From Linnemannia elongata (Eukaryota > Mortierellomycota > Mortierellomycetes > Mortierellales > Mortierellaceae), in contig JAXBDG010000006.1 of NCBI GenBank assembly GCA_036320915.1, positions 1,116,001 to 1,180,000 of the forward strand: a stretch of DNA of 64,000 bases, in the 5' to 3' direction. Positions 40,401 to 54,935 of this stretch are shown here, in pieces. Position numbers and translations under genes: made by a program. The notes beneath the pieces were generated by a model. The model saw only the letters and a program-made list of their open reading frames with translations. It searched no databases and was not told where the DNA came from. Within the stretch, counting starts at the first letter, position 1, and every line of letters starts with the position of its first letter.

Positions 40401-41435
40401 AGATGTTTGACGGATCGGGCTAGATCCAGGAGAACGCTGGGTAGACGAGGACGGCGATGTTGGCATGCTCGAACAAGCTCCTCCTCTTACTCCTACTGCT
40501 GCCCCTACTCCTGATACAGAGGCAGCTGCAGCTGCGGCAAACGAAATCACGGCTGGATCTGCCAATTGTGTGGCCACAAGGCGACGCTGCTGCTGTGGTT
40601 GTTGGCTGTTGCTAATGCTGCTACTGTGGTTGTCTTGTTGCTGTTGTGCCGATAGAAGCAAAGTTGTGGAGGAGGAATGTGTTGGAGTCGGTGTTGATTG
40701 CGATGGAAAAAAGGTTTTGGAATGGATTTGCAAGTTGGTCGGATTCAGAACTTGGGCGGAGCGAGCATTCCCAGTGTCCCTGCCACGGATCCCATTGCTA
40801 TTTGCACCACTACTCCTCTTGTTGTGGTAAAAAGAGTTATTGCTGTGTTGATCAATCGGGAAGGAAGCCCGCTTGTGTGCGTAGGCTGTGCTGTATGGGT
40901 GGTGGTTCTCCTGGTCGTTCTCAAAGGACGCGTCAAATGAGTTTTGGTGATGATGTTGATGTTGATGGAACTGGTGCCAATGGGACGTGCCGTGATTGGA
41001 CCCTTGTCTCCGCCTCTGCTGCTGCTGCTGTTGGTATGAAAGGGAAGAAGGGCTGATGGTGGAAGAGTTGCTGTTGGCTCGGTAGTGAGCAGCGGAGCTG
41101 GGGTTGTTGTTTGAAGGGGAAGGAGAAGAGGAGGACGTCGAGGGCGACAAGGACGACTGGGTTGTCGATTGAAAGGATGGTGGGCTGAAGAGAGCGGTGA
41201 TCTCTTGCAGCTGTTGATTTGAGGAGGAAGAGGGAGTGAGGATGAGGATCGGAGATTTGGCACCACCCTTCATCTTTTTCCGCCTATAGGGGGAACAGGG
41301 GGCCGAAGAAGATATAGAGGAAGAAGGGGAGTGGCGTGGCGAAGAAGGAGAAGAGTCTTTGGCGCAGAGGACAACCTGGAAGGAGGACTGGCCGGAGAAC
41401 TTTGAGTTGTTGTTGATGCTGTAGAGCGAGCACAT
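37449..41435 (-). CDS. Acidic coiled-coil protein with C-terminal W2 (eIF2B-epsilon/eIF5C-type) domain
   Basis: Exons (minus) 40207-41435, 38162-40031 and 37449-38048 join in frame to 1232 residues. Residues 1-540 are Ser/Gln/Ala-rich low complexity. About 550-640 is a predicted coiled coil (RRKCDRLQVKNAALKATV onward). 690-850 is strongly acidic. About 858-1047 resembles a W2 HEAT-type domain: ALFHAIHSRLTVAQAQLQIE, then YNVPLEKTIEAI, ALYKYDVLDGEAVLEWW and FAAWLEDEDEE, crossing intron 2. W2 domains bind eIF2 in eIF2B-epsilon, eIF5 and 5MP. The nucleotidyltransferase and hexapeptide domains of eIF2B-epsilon are absent. The tail is again acidic. ATG at 41433-41435. The joining of exon 1 is the least certain step. 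Confidence 0.72.
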
Positions 41436-43475
<2,040 letters not shown>

Positions 43476-43734
43476 TTATTTGAACAGGGAGGATGAGGAG
43501 AAAAAATCAGCCACAACCATGTGTGGGCTTTGAGCAGCAACAGTCGGCTTGCGAAGGGACCATTCGCGCTGTAGCTGCTGTTGCTGCTGGAGGAAACGTT
43601 GAAACTGCTGTTGTTGCTGCTGTTTGGCATGTTTGTGAAACGCATGCTGTTGTTGCTGGTACTGGGTATGTTGCTGAAACGCCTGTTGGAACGGGTTCTG
43701 TTCATGGGTGTGCTGACGTTGCTGTTGCTGTTGC

Positions 43735-43828
<94 letters not shown>

Positions 43829-46076
43829 GAAGATGAACCTGCTCTTGCCTCTGGACAAGAATTGAAGCGGGGGCGCCCATGCTCATCATTCCAACACCGA
43901 CAGCTGAGACCTGAGGCTCCTTCAAGGCAAAAAAGGACGACTCGGTAGGCCTAAAGGCGGTGGTAGCGGTGATGCTACAGCTGCTGGTTGAGCTGAGTTG
44001 ATGTTGATGGTCTTGAGAGTGCTGACGATGATGATGTTGTTGTTGTTGGGGGTGTTGGGCGTCATATTGGAAAGATGGGTTGTAATCTAGGAACATCTGC
44101 GTCAAAATCGAATTTGGATCGTTGCTGTTGTGGATAAATGAGTGGGACGACTTGTTGGTGGCGTGGAAATTATTGTTGTTGTTGTGAGCTGCCATCTCGT
44201 GAGGCAAGGGCGGGAGCTCCTTCTCCATCAGGATCTTGGGGTCGATCATCATCAACTTGGATGGTGACATCAAAGAAGCAGCAGCGGTCATCCTTGACTT
44301 TTGGACCACCGAGTGTGATGACAGCAAGGTTGTTGGTGCGGGAGACAGGTTGGTATGGTCAAAGTAGCTGGGGGTTTCTTGGTACCGGTGAGTTGTCCAG
44401 CTGTCAATAGGATCCACTAAGGTGACTTCACTCGCGTTCTTTTCACTAGCAAGACCGTAGATCGACGACGGCATGACTGAAGTAGCGATAGCTGATGGAG
44501 CACCATACGGAAAAGTTGGTACTGGACGGGGAGGGCCTACGAGATTTTGGGGCTGGTAGGCTGTCTCCTGATGGTGATACTGCTTCGCAAACAAAGGGAA
44601 CCCAGTCGTCTCGGTGGAAGCGAGGTTTGGGAACGAATCCGTCGAAAAGTTCATGGGGGAGTAACCGACATGGCTGTCGACACTGTCCCTCGGCTTCTTC
44701 TGAGAGGGCGAGGGGATTTCCGAACCAAGATTGGAGTTGCGTCGCTTGCTGACTTGAGGTCGAAGACCAGACTGAGTGGCCGACTGCTGGCGTTGCTGGC
44801 GCTGGCGGGCCGATCGTCGTCTGGTGCTCGAAGTTCCATAGACATATTCTTCACCATCACCACTGTTATTCCCATCAACATCCACATCCTCAGAATCGCG
44901 AGTGCCAGTCCCAGTGACATTCTTGCTCGAATGTTGAGACTGAGTGAGGTGGCTGAAAGCGGCAGCGGCCATGGATCGAATCCTGTTCAGGGGCGCATAC
45001 TTGTATCCTGGATTGTTTCTCGCGTGCTCCTCTTTTCCAAACTTGGCCATGTCACGATACCAAGTTTTGACGGGCTCAGACTCTGCACGCCATCGCTCAG
45101 CAGCAATCTTGGAGATGATCTTGTTGTTGATGTTTCCGAGCTCGGCCATGATCATAGGCAGGACTTTGGATCGGTACAGCATGAAACAATTTTTGGGACG
45201 GGGGACTCGAAGCTCTTGCTTCAGGGCTTTGCGGCGCTTCTGGTGCAGCGCAGAGGCGGTTGGTGGAAAGTAGACGGCAGACGTGGCAGAGGATGATGTC
45301 GTGGCAGTAGTTATAGTGGGGGTTGTGGCAAGAGTAGAATACGGCGCTGACGAGGTTTGGACCAATGGAGATGAAGTGGCAGACATCAACGACAGATCAG
45401 AAAAACGACGCATAACTGTCGAGGTCACACTCGACTCTCGGTAGTCACGCTGCTGATCATTTTCGTAGTCTTCTTGAAGACCGAGACCTTGGTCGCGCAA
45501 GTTCTGGAGTCTGGACGAGGATCTTGTCGCCGGACGCACAGCCGATCGTGATGTGGAGAGCTTGTTGAATCGACGAGTCCGAGGCTGGAGCGAAGTTGTA
45601 CTGGTCCCATCGCTATCGTCATAAATCTCCAAAGGATGGAGGTTTTGACGAGCATGCAGGGAGGTATGCTCCATTGGGGTACTTTGAGAGTTGAAGCCGG
45701 CGTCTTGCTGCTCCTCAGAGTAGAACGGGGGATTCGAAAGCAGCCTCGTGAACGAGGGGGTCTCGAACGCCTCTCTTGGCAGGTACTGACTCGAAAAGCA
45801 AGGGCTAAACTCGCCGTCATCGACTTGTAGCCCAACAGGATGGCTCTCGACTTGGTCGACAATGGGTGTGTGGAGACTATGGTCCTTGATGCAGCGTTCC
45901 AAGAAGCCGTCGGTTATGACAGACTCCCTCTCGACCTTGATGGGCGTGTCGGTGTTGTGACAGTCGAAAGTTGGTGTGTGGGAGTAAGCTTGAGGCGGCA
46001 GGGCCATGGACAGGCAAAAAGAAGTGGGGGTGGACGGGTCGTACAAATCCATCGGTTCGTTGGAATAGCAAGGCAT
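43476..46076 (-). CDS. HMG-box (MATA_HMG-type) putative transcription factor with long polyglutamine tract
   Basis: Single exon of 866 residues from ATG 46074-46076. The HMG box is at 291-360: VPRPKNCFMLYRSKV, then NNKIISKIAAERWRAE and WYRDMAKFGKEEHARNNPGY. This layout is typical of fungal sequence-specific HMG proteins such as Ste11 and mating-type factors. The usual Asn-Ala-Phe of the first helix is Asn-Cys-Phe. The rest is low complexity; near the C-terminus about 40 glutamines in a row are coded mainly by CAA (43716-43829), followed by more Gln/His. It should bind DNA in the nucleus, bending it through the minor groove. The coding-strand AATAAA overlaps the stop (plus-strand TTTATT 43475-43480). 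Neighbours do not match the known sex locus. Confidence 0.87.
43716..43829. repeat. CAA/CAG (GTT/CTG) trinucleotide tract coding polyglutamine
   Basis: Trinucleotide run inside the HMG-box gene, coding about 38-40 glutamines. The repeats that appear as polyvaline or polyleucine on the other strand are not genes. Confidence 0.95.
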
Positions 46077-49000
46077 GAGGTTGCGAGTTGAAAGAGTATA
46101 GCTGATAGAAGTTGGATGGAGGTTGTTGTTTGACTGTGCGGGGGCTTATTTTTGTATTTTGAGGTGCAAGTAGAAGGAGAGGAAACTCAAGGAAAGGGAG
46201 GGATTGAAAGAAGAAGACAAAGAGAAGAGAGAGAGACAGAGAAGAAAGAGCCACTGGCAAAGATCGTGGAGAAGGTGCGTCCTTTTAAGAAGAAAGTTAG
46301 TTGGTTGATTGGGTTGGGAGATCCTCACTGCAAAGCAAGGAAGTGGGAGTGGATACAAAGAACGGATGGCAGCCTCAACTTGCATGGTCAGAGTCAAAGG
46401 CATTATGATAGCTTTATGGTAAAAATTCGTCAAAGAAACAAGATGGCACCTGGTTCAGCGTTTCTAATTGGTAGACCATCGCCCACATTTCTTTTATGCA
46501 AATCTTTGTTTGTAGCATGGGAAGGCGAGGGTGAACAATGTATCCAAAAAAGGAGGACAATGTTTTTCTATGTCATTCGTGTCGAAAGGAAAAGTGGAGC
46601 GTATCGAATGAGAGAGAACAATGGATGAGACAAAGAAGGAAACATGAACAAAAAGTTGAACATTGTGAACCATAAGAAGAAAGGCCTTGTTCTATGTTGG
46701 CGCTTTTGACTCGTTGTTATGGAAGAGTACGAGAAGAAAAGAAACCATGGTTGCATCATGAGATGCAGGGTTTGAACCATCTGTAAAGTGTTCGTGTATT
46801 TGAGCATCTATGTTGACAATTATTGATCATGCCGTACTGCTGCTGCTGTGAATGATACGGGCACCACATATCACTACAAACAGCTCTCTGTTCTCCACTT
46901 GATGCCTTTATTCCCGCCTGTCTGCTCATTACCTCGAAGTTTGACGGCTGAAAGACAACAAGGAGTGTTTCGAGGTACCACGCCCAATGATCCATCCTGA
47001 ATTTCTAGACCTATCTATATGAATCAACGAGAACATAACATATGCTTTCGCGTCAATTAGGTAGAAAGTGGTTCATGATCCGAGCCGGAGGCTAGTTCTA
47101 GACTCTTTGTGCTTTGCCTTGGGCCGAGATAATGGCAAGCAGCCGAATCAATCAGTCAATTGATGAAAAAAATGAGAGCTGATCAATCACACTCTTATTC
47201 GTCTCAGTGGGCTTAGAACACTTCACGGGAAACTTCAAGCTGCGGCGATGTCTATTCTGTAGGTTGTACACAAAAGCCATAGCTTCCTGCTTTGTTCGTT
47301 TGTTTGTTTGTTTGTTTGTTTGTTTGTTTGTTTTGTTTTTCTTCGCCACCAAGTAGTGGATATTAACAATATTCGCAAGGTTAACAGGGCTGAGCTCAAC
47401 TCCCCCCTTCTTACATTGATCCACACTTCAAACAAATACAAGTAAACTGGGCCCTTCTCTTCCGCTTTACATTATTTGTTGCTATTTTTCTTGCTCTTAC
47501 CATTGTGGTTGGATGCCATTAGTTGCTGTGGTTCCTCAGTGCTTTTTGTCCACATGTGTAACATACTAGCAGCGAAACGGCACATAGGCTTGGCTCAGGC
47601 GAAAAAAAAACCATGAGCCAGAGTCATAACAATTCTTTTGTCACAGGGACAGAGACAGAGGAAGGGATGGTCCGAGCAAAAGAATGCAAAACAAGTCGCA
47701 ACATACGACATAAAAAACTTATCCAACAACTGCTTGGCCAATTTTGCATGTATGTGTTTTTTGTTGACGTGTTTCATTTTTGATCTTGCTCTCATATGTA
47801 CTTCATATGCTTAGATGCAACATGGTAAAAAAGTAAGAGAGAAAAATATGAAGGACTTGTTGTTGCTGGCTTTGAAAGTTGGTGAGGGTAACAGAGTAGA
47901 ATGTCCGCCTGCCCGTCGTTATGCAACGACGACAATGCGATGGCAATCGTGCATACCAATAGGCATGCCGGTTTGATGTGTGAATTGTGCGGGTCTAGAG
48001 CGAAGAGGCAAGGCTAAGGTATTCTGCTTACACCTCCTTGTTGTAATCCTGCAGGGGATGCTGGGGTTTCCGCTTAGCGAAAAAAACAACAAAAAGAATA
48101 GCTTGGTGAGTCGGTCCAAGAGTTGGTGGAAAAACTGAGCCGAATGAATGAGGAAGGAAACGCCGTTTTGTTGATAGAAACGACGCCCCTCCACAGTTTG
48201 CGTCGATTTCCATGCGACCATTTGCGGTCCAAAAAGAGTTCGAATCAGAGATGTTTCTCTTTCAACGTTGAGAGATATGCGATTAGAAGTGAGAAGGAGA
48301 GGGACAGAGGGGTCGGCGGGTAGAGGGCTGGGGATAGTTTAGCTTGGTATTGCCACAAGACAAAAGGAAAATAACAACCGAGAATTCTTTTTTCATAGCA
48401 GCTAATCAAATTGAAATGAAATGCACAGGAGGAAGGCAAAGAGCACAGCGAGTAGGGTATTTTCTTTTCATTGAGGTAGGGTTGTAAAAGAGAGGCAGGG
48501 CAACAGAGGGTTGCAGGAGAAAGGGACGGAGCGGCGAAACTTTTTTTTTTTTCATATCCACAGCAACAATAAACACAACGACAAAAAAATAGTGGTTCCG
48601 CGGAGGAAATGGAGGCAACTTGTTGACAATAGAATGGGATGGTTGTACGAGAGAGCAGATCAATATCTTCGGTGCAGACAGGGGAGGGAACAAAAATAAA
48701 GGTTACCATTGACAGAGTGGCATTGAGGCGAGGAAGTTCTCCCATCTATGAACTTTTGAACTCAAATGAACCATTCCTCGCAAGATTATTGTATCCCACG
48801 GAGGATAAAGGAAAGAGCATGAAGCACAAGGGAATGTTGCAAAAGATGAGAGAGGACATGCATTGGCGCTTATTCATTTGGTATCAGCAACGGATTCTCG
48901 GCTGTCCACTTTTCCATATTCATCCCTTCTCTCCTCCGCCTCGAGAACCGCGGCTGAAGGAGGAAAGGAGGGCGAGCGAAAAGGGGACGACTGGAGGTCA

Positions 49001-50308
49001 GTTTTCCCGTTTCTTCCCCTTTCTCAACCTTCCAACACACAGACGCACATGCCCATTCTCCTCTCTCCCTCTTCTTTCTCCCCCTGTCAAGTTGTCTCTC
49101 CCTTTTTCTCCTATCGACATGCATTGTAGATGTGGGACATGAGTTGGTCTGTGGTCTGTCTTTGTCCGCCTGCCTGTCGCGCAGGTTACTGTTGTCAATG
49201 TGTCTGTTGCCAGCGTTTCTGTTGCCTGGATTGTAGAGTCTAGTTGGAGCAAGAGGGGCCAGGGCAAAGAGGGATGATGGCCTAAAAGGGCTGGGAAGGA
49301 AGGTTTGATTTCCATTAGGGTTCCCATCCTCCTTTTGATGGCCCTTTGCTCTCGTCGAGAGATATGGAGGCGAGGGAATGAAACAGAAAACAGAAGAGAG
49401 AGAGAAAGAGAAGAAAGAGAGATAGATAGAGAGAGATAGAGCACCGAGACTCATAGGGACGCGTGCAAAGTAATAACAATAAACCGACTTGATTGACTGA
49501 CAAAGAAAAAAGGGACAGGAGAAAGCAACCAATTGATTTGAGATTTGCGGACGTTTGTTGTTTTCTTGTTCGCAGCTACTGCTCAACAACAACAACACGA
49601 TAACAACAAACGGGAATCAAGCTTTATGTTGTTGCCCTTTACTCCTTCGCCTGGCCTTTTTTTTTTTGCCAATGCTTTCTATGTTTATTGTTCATTCATA
49701 TCCATTCCACGCTATTAGCTGATACAGAACTCCAAGGCAACGACGTTATGACAATGACACGGTGAGAGGGGTAATGGATTGAAAGTCATTTCAGTTCAAG
49801 AAAATTCTCCTTTTGGGAACAAAGGGAGGATATGTGTATGCTTTTGTGTCGAGCCCTTTGGACAAAGAAAACAAATAAAAACAACAGAGACAGAAAAACA
49901 AACAAAAGTCCTCCTTTTCTGAACGTCGTGTCTGTGTCTGTTGTTGTTGATTTTTTTTTTTTTTGGTCTTTTTTCCTTTTCCCACACCACGTCCCTCGTT
50001 CGTTACCTTCCTTCTTCGCTTATTTTTTTATTCTCAGCTTTCCTTCTTTCCTTCTTTCTACTCCCCTCTCCTCCATCCCTCTTCGCCTCAACTCACTCAC
50101 TCACGCTCACATACACACTTCACTCCTACACCATACACACATACACACATACCTTCACCACCACCATCACCCACACGCGAAAACGCAACGAGACAAGTGA
50201 CAAAGTGAGAGAACAGCCCTACTCCTCTCTCCCACCCACCATCCATCATCACCCACCATCACTACTCTCCTCCTCTTCCTCCCTCTCGTCACAATATAAC
50301 CACCAGTC
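46077..50308. promoter_or_regulatory. Long divergent upstream region between two regulator genes
   Basis: 4.2 kb with no supported gene, between the HMG-box gene (minus) and the fungal-transcription-factor-domain gene (plus). It contains a (GTTT)n tract, a purine-rich leader near 46150-46260, and a pyrimidine-rich leader before 50309. A few exon-like minus-strand frames (46756-46995, 48028-48213) were examined and lack support. The length suggests complex promoters or an unannotated non-coding RNA, but I see no direct evidence for either. Confidence 0.4.
47298..47331. repeat. (GTTT)n microsatellite
   Basis: About eight tandem GTTT units in the long spacer. They code the Asn-Lys-Gln-Thr run seen on the minus strand, which is therefore not a protein feature. 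Confidence 0.9.
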
Positions 50309-50700
50309 ATGACTGAATCCTCTGACGAGCCTTTCCCCCAAAACCAGGAGGGTGCAAAGAGGTTCAAGGGTGGCCAGAAGAGAAAGCAACCAGGCTCAAC
50401 CGCCTTCTCCGCAGCGTCCACCGTCGTCGCCGTACCCCCTTTTGCCGGTTCTCAACAGCCGCACATATCCCTCCTCAGCACCAACAGTCAGATCAACAAC
50501 AACAGCAGTACCAACGCGGGAGCCAATGGCAGGAATACTGCTGGACCTGTTTACCAACAGCCCATCTCGATCCAACATCAGCAACTGCCAGCTCAGTTCC
50601 TCCAACTTGATCAATCGATGCTTGGTGGCAACAACGGAGCTACTAGTAATACCTTTGCAGGACAACAACAGCATCATCCGTATCAACAGCCATTGTATCC

Positions 50701-50732
<32 letters not shown>

Positions 50733-53700
50733 CACAAGATGCTCGATATCATCCTGGTCTTGCGGGGGCACCTACTTCGGTCAATAGTGGTGTCAATGGG
50801 ACATATTCCTCCGAGGTGAGTAGAGCAGCCTCCCATGGTTGTTTTGTTTTTTCTTGAGGAGACTTTTCTGGTATCGACAAGATTGTATCACATAATACAG
50901 GACAGGAGAAGAAGAGACATGCTTGAGCCAGGAAGGGCGAAACGAGAGTTGTTTTGATGGCTGTTTCCCGACATAGACACAGAACCCTGTTAGAGCCGAC
51001 GAAGACGAGCGTGGAAGAAGACTGTGGGCGACAATCTCTCTCAATATCCCTAACAGGATAGACAACCACCAAGGAGACCCGAGACAAATCCCTTTTGTCT
51101 TACTCCGCCCCACTCTTTTTCTTTTGTTCTTTTCTCTCTGGTACCAATCCTCCACAAACACGTACACTTTCCTATACCCATGGCACAAAACAACAGAGAG
51201 AACGTCGACATTTGGCCATCAACTTTCTCAGTTTTTGCTACATTCAAATGAGCAATGAATTCTCCGAGACAACGCCACCATAGGCACTAACAGAGTTTTC
51301 TTTTTTACTTCATCTGCTCACCATACATGTATGGTCGTCATCAAACTCTGTTGGCGTTAATAGTCACCCACAAGTCCACAAAATGCCATCCACAATCATG
51401 GTGCCGACGGCATGGCAACTCCTGGTGCTGCTGTTTCTGCTTCAGTAATAGCTTCAAAAGTGACTACTCAGGAGGAAATGGAAGCCCTGACAGCATTGCT
51501 GTCCGAGACGACGCTCAGTGGATCGGCTAGCTTTGGCACGGATGGAGGAGCACCAGTGGAGCGGGACTTGGACGAGGAAGATCTCTGGGGTCAGATCCGG
51601 TCGACCAACAACGCGGATGAAGAGGTTGTGCCCCTGGATATGCAGATCCTTCCCGACCCTGCCACCCGGAAACATCTTGTTGAGCTGTATTATAAGGTAC
51701 GCTTTTTCGACCCTGGTTTGTCATCCCTCTCTCCTACTCCTTTACTCCCACAATTGATGACAACTGTCCGTTGGTCTCTCTTGAGCCGTTGCACTTTGGA
51801 CTGACAAATCGGCGTGCTTCCTGACCTTGTTCGTTCAATGGTCAGCGATACGCTATCTAGCCAAAATAGATTCGACCAATCATCTTTTTCTCATTTTCAA
51901 CCATTTATTTACCTTATTTTCGTCTACTTTTGCTTGCTTCTAGAACCACTATTTGCTTCTACCCATGGTGCAGCGCGACGTCCTCCGGGTGTGTGAGGAA
52001 AACATCCACATCCCCCACTGTCTGCTGCTCTGTAATGCCGTCTACTACTGTGGCTCAATGTTTTCGACCAACACTATCCCTCTGAGAAAGGATTCTGGAG
52101 ACGAAGGCACTGTTGGCGAAGACTTTTTCTTGCGCGGACAAGGTATGTCTTCTCCATTTCTCATGAAAACGAACAATTGATTATTTTATTTGCACTCAAG
52201 GAGGCACTTTTTTGGTGAACCGTACTAAGAACAATTCCATATTTCCACCTTATTATAGCCCTTCTTGAGAAAAAGTACCTGACAACACATCTCTGTACAG
52301 TCCAGGCATTGCTTCTCTTTGCGATTGGACACAAGTCGCCCGCCCAGCGTTCTGGATTCATCAGCCAGGCCATCACCATGGCCCTCGACATGGGCCTTCA
52401 TACCAAGCTGGACGACACTGTTAATCGCTTCGTACGAGCATACAGATCACGCGTTTTCTGGTGTGCTTTCATCTTTGACTCGACCTCATCCGCCATTGGA
52501 GGAAAGCCCACTTTGATCAACGACGAAGAAATCACAGTCGACATATTTGAGGCTGGCGACCTGGGGCCTGAAGGAGAGACCTTTTCGGACCAGTACATGA
52601 TTCACTGTGTGCACGGTTGGAAGATTTGCCGCAGAATCCGCAAGAACTCAAAGCTGGTCACTCGTCGCCCACCACCCTCTCAGGAAGTTCTCCTTGACAA
52701 CTTGGATCGTCTGGACAAGGCTTTGGTCGAGTGGCAAGAGCATTTGCCCGTCGCCTTTGATTTCCTTCCTAGCAAGGGTTCGATCACATCCGACATCAAG
52801 ACCCTGGCTGCTGGCGCTCAGTTGCTTTGCTACGCGCTCATCATCTTGCTCCACCACCCTTACTTGCCCAACCCTAAGAGTCCAGAAGCCTTCCAGCCTT
52901 CAAAAGAAGGAGGGCCTCCAGACTCCCAAGGATACTGTACGCAAGCTGCCAAAGAGATCACGAGGATTGCTGGCATTTTGTTGACCGAGGCACCCAGGAC
53001 GTTCGAGCAGAACACACCCGCACGGTATGCGCTTAACTTTGCGATTCGAATCCATCTCCGCAACTCCAAATGCACCACCGACCCCACTCTCGCCAAAGAG
53101 TCAAGGCGGGATCTTCAAAAGTCAATGGACTATGTGGAGCAAGTCGAGAACCTGCAGTTCTTTAGAATCCACCGCTCTAAGAAGTCCGAGGTGGCCGACC
53201 TTTTAGCCTCTTGCCGGGCTGCCTTGGCTCAACAACGAACGAGTTTGGATTTGGCCAAAGAAGCGGCGGCAGCTAAACATCGACAGATGTTGCAAGCAAA
53301 GTTGCTTGCTAAGGAACAATTGCGTCAGCAACAGCTCCAACAGCAGCAACAGTTACAACAGCAGCAACAATTGCAGCAGCACCCACAGTTCCAACAGCAG
53401 CCCCACATGCAGCAGCAAGCACAAATGCAGCAGATGCAACAGATGCAGCAGCAGCAACAGCAACAGATGCTCTTGCAACAGCAACAACAGCAACGCATGC
53501 AGCAGCAGATGAACCAATCTTCACAAATGAAGCAGGCTTACCTTCAGCAACAGCAGCAACATCTCCTTCGTCAGCAACAACACCAGCAAATTCTTCAGCA
53601 GCAACAGCAGCAACAGCAGCAACAACGTCAACAACAACAACAACAACACCAACAACAGCATCAGCAGCAGCACCAACAACAGCACCAACAACAGCAGCAG

Positions 53701-54699
53701 CATCAGAGCCCTCAGATGCATCCAACCCAACAACAACAGCAACAAGGAGTTCTTCCTTTCCAGAACTCTGTCCTGTTTCAGGGCCAGCAGCCAGCATATT
53801 TGCAGGGTTCAGTACTGATGGGTCAGTCTTTTGACTCTTTCGGTCAACAGCTGTCTTCCTCGAGCGATCCACAACAACAGCAGCAACAGCAGGCCGTGCT
53901 TTCTTCAGCCTGGATGCCCAATGGCCAACAGACACCGACTTTGGGCAGTAATTCTCAAGACCTCCTGATGAACCCCGGCTTCTTCCACCTTCCAGGAGAG
54001 GATCTGATCGACATTCAGTCGATGACGTTCGACCCACGCCAGGAGGCACTTTTCTCGAATGCGGCCTCCAGCGGTTATGCTGCTCAGCGTGGCAGTGGAT
54101 CTTCAACAGTGCCGGTAACGTCTGGATTGCTTGATGATGTGTTCTTGACATCGACTCCTCGTGGCCAAAACGCCATGCCATCGCCTGCATCTTCTTTGGC
54201 TACGGCTGTTTCACCGCAACAAAATCATCGATCTGCCAACGATGCCTCGTCCACATTCTCACCGCGGTCCATCGCAGCAGCATCAGTCTCACCGATGATG
54301 CAGGCCATGAAGTCACATAACAACATGGTCCAAGGGTCGCCTCTGATGTCACAGCAGCATCAACAACAGCAACATCAGTACGGCTATCAACATACCAACG
54401 GCGTCTCTAGAATGACCCCAGAGCCTTCGGGAGCATCCTCATCGCCATCGACGGTCAGCTCCCCTGGTAGCCAGATCATGACGGAGGAGGCGGTGTTACA
54501 GTCGCTCACAGGTCAGATGATCCACGACACTTTCTATATGCACGTCAACTTGCCAGCGGAACATCCTCGGAACGACCCTACGTCGTTTGTGTATCTGCCA
54601 AGTGAGCTCGAGTACGGAGACACCACGGCCTTGTCGCCCGCTGCCTCTGGAAGCGCTACATCATCCGAGGTTGATGGACTTTCTCCCCGGCCTCTTTAA
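50309..54699 (+). CDS. Fungal-specific transcription factor domain protein, Gln-rich, no visible Zn2Cys6 cluster
   Basis: Exons 50309-50815, 51364-51696, 51944-52142 and 52259-54699 join in frame to 1159 residues. The N-terminus has a basic stretch (KRFKGGQKRKQPG) and Gln/Asn-rich sequence. About 275-500 is the fungal-specific transcription factor domain (Fungal_trans): ELYYKNHYLLLPMV across introns 2-3, VQALLLFAIGHKSP, FISQAITMALDMGLHTKLDD and RVFWCAFIFDSTSSAIGGKP. About 694-847 is very Gln-rich, followed by Ser/Pro/Gln sequence. Proteins with this domain usually carry a Zn2Cys6 DNA-binding cluster upstream; I see no cysteine cluster in exons 1-2, nor in intron 1 on reading it. It may act through partners. 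AATAAA at 54808-54813. Confidence 0.85.
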
Positions 54700-54935
54700 G
54701 TTGATGCTTTCTCTCTGTTTTATCCCCCACCCCCCTTTTGACATTACCATTCAATTCATGCGCACACCAACACACCTTGTATCTTTATTACCCAAAACCG
54801 AAAACGAAATAAAAAATCAAAAATCAAAATAAACAAATATCTGTAACATTGTACCACTTTTATGGCAAAGAAAAAAAAATGCTTTCAAGAGCAAAACTAA
54901 ACTAGCCAGCACTTTTTTTTTGCTCACACTTTTGC

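Noticed and set aside
37449..41435. The W2-domain gene as ordinary eIF2B-epsilon
   Set aside because: The N-terminal nucleotidyltransferase and hexapeptide repeats are absent and the upstream sequence in the same exon is coiled coil and acidic.
43493..43948. Plus-strand frames with long polyvaline or polyleucine
   Set aside because: They are the complementary reading of the CAA-coded polyglutamine tract of the HMG-box gene.
43476..46076. The HMG-box gene as the mating-type (sex) locus
   Set aside because: Known Mucoromycota sex loci place the HMG gene between a triose-phosphate transporter and an RNA helicase; neither is in this window.
46756..46995. A 79-codon minus-strand frame in the long spacer, optionally spliced
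   Set aside because: It has an ATG and possible splice sites but no homology I recognise and no flanking exons; too weak to call.
48028..48213. A minus-strand frame ending KRKPQHPLQDYNKEV
   Set aside because: The last 16 codons look coding, but no upstream exon with a credible start could be joined.
53309..54190. A 293-codon minus-strand frame opposite the transcription factor gene
   Set aside because: It is Val/Ala-rich sequence antisense to polyglutamine codons, with no independent support.
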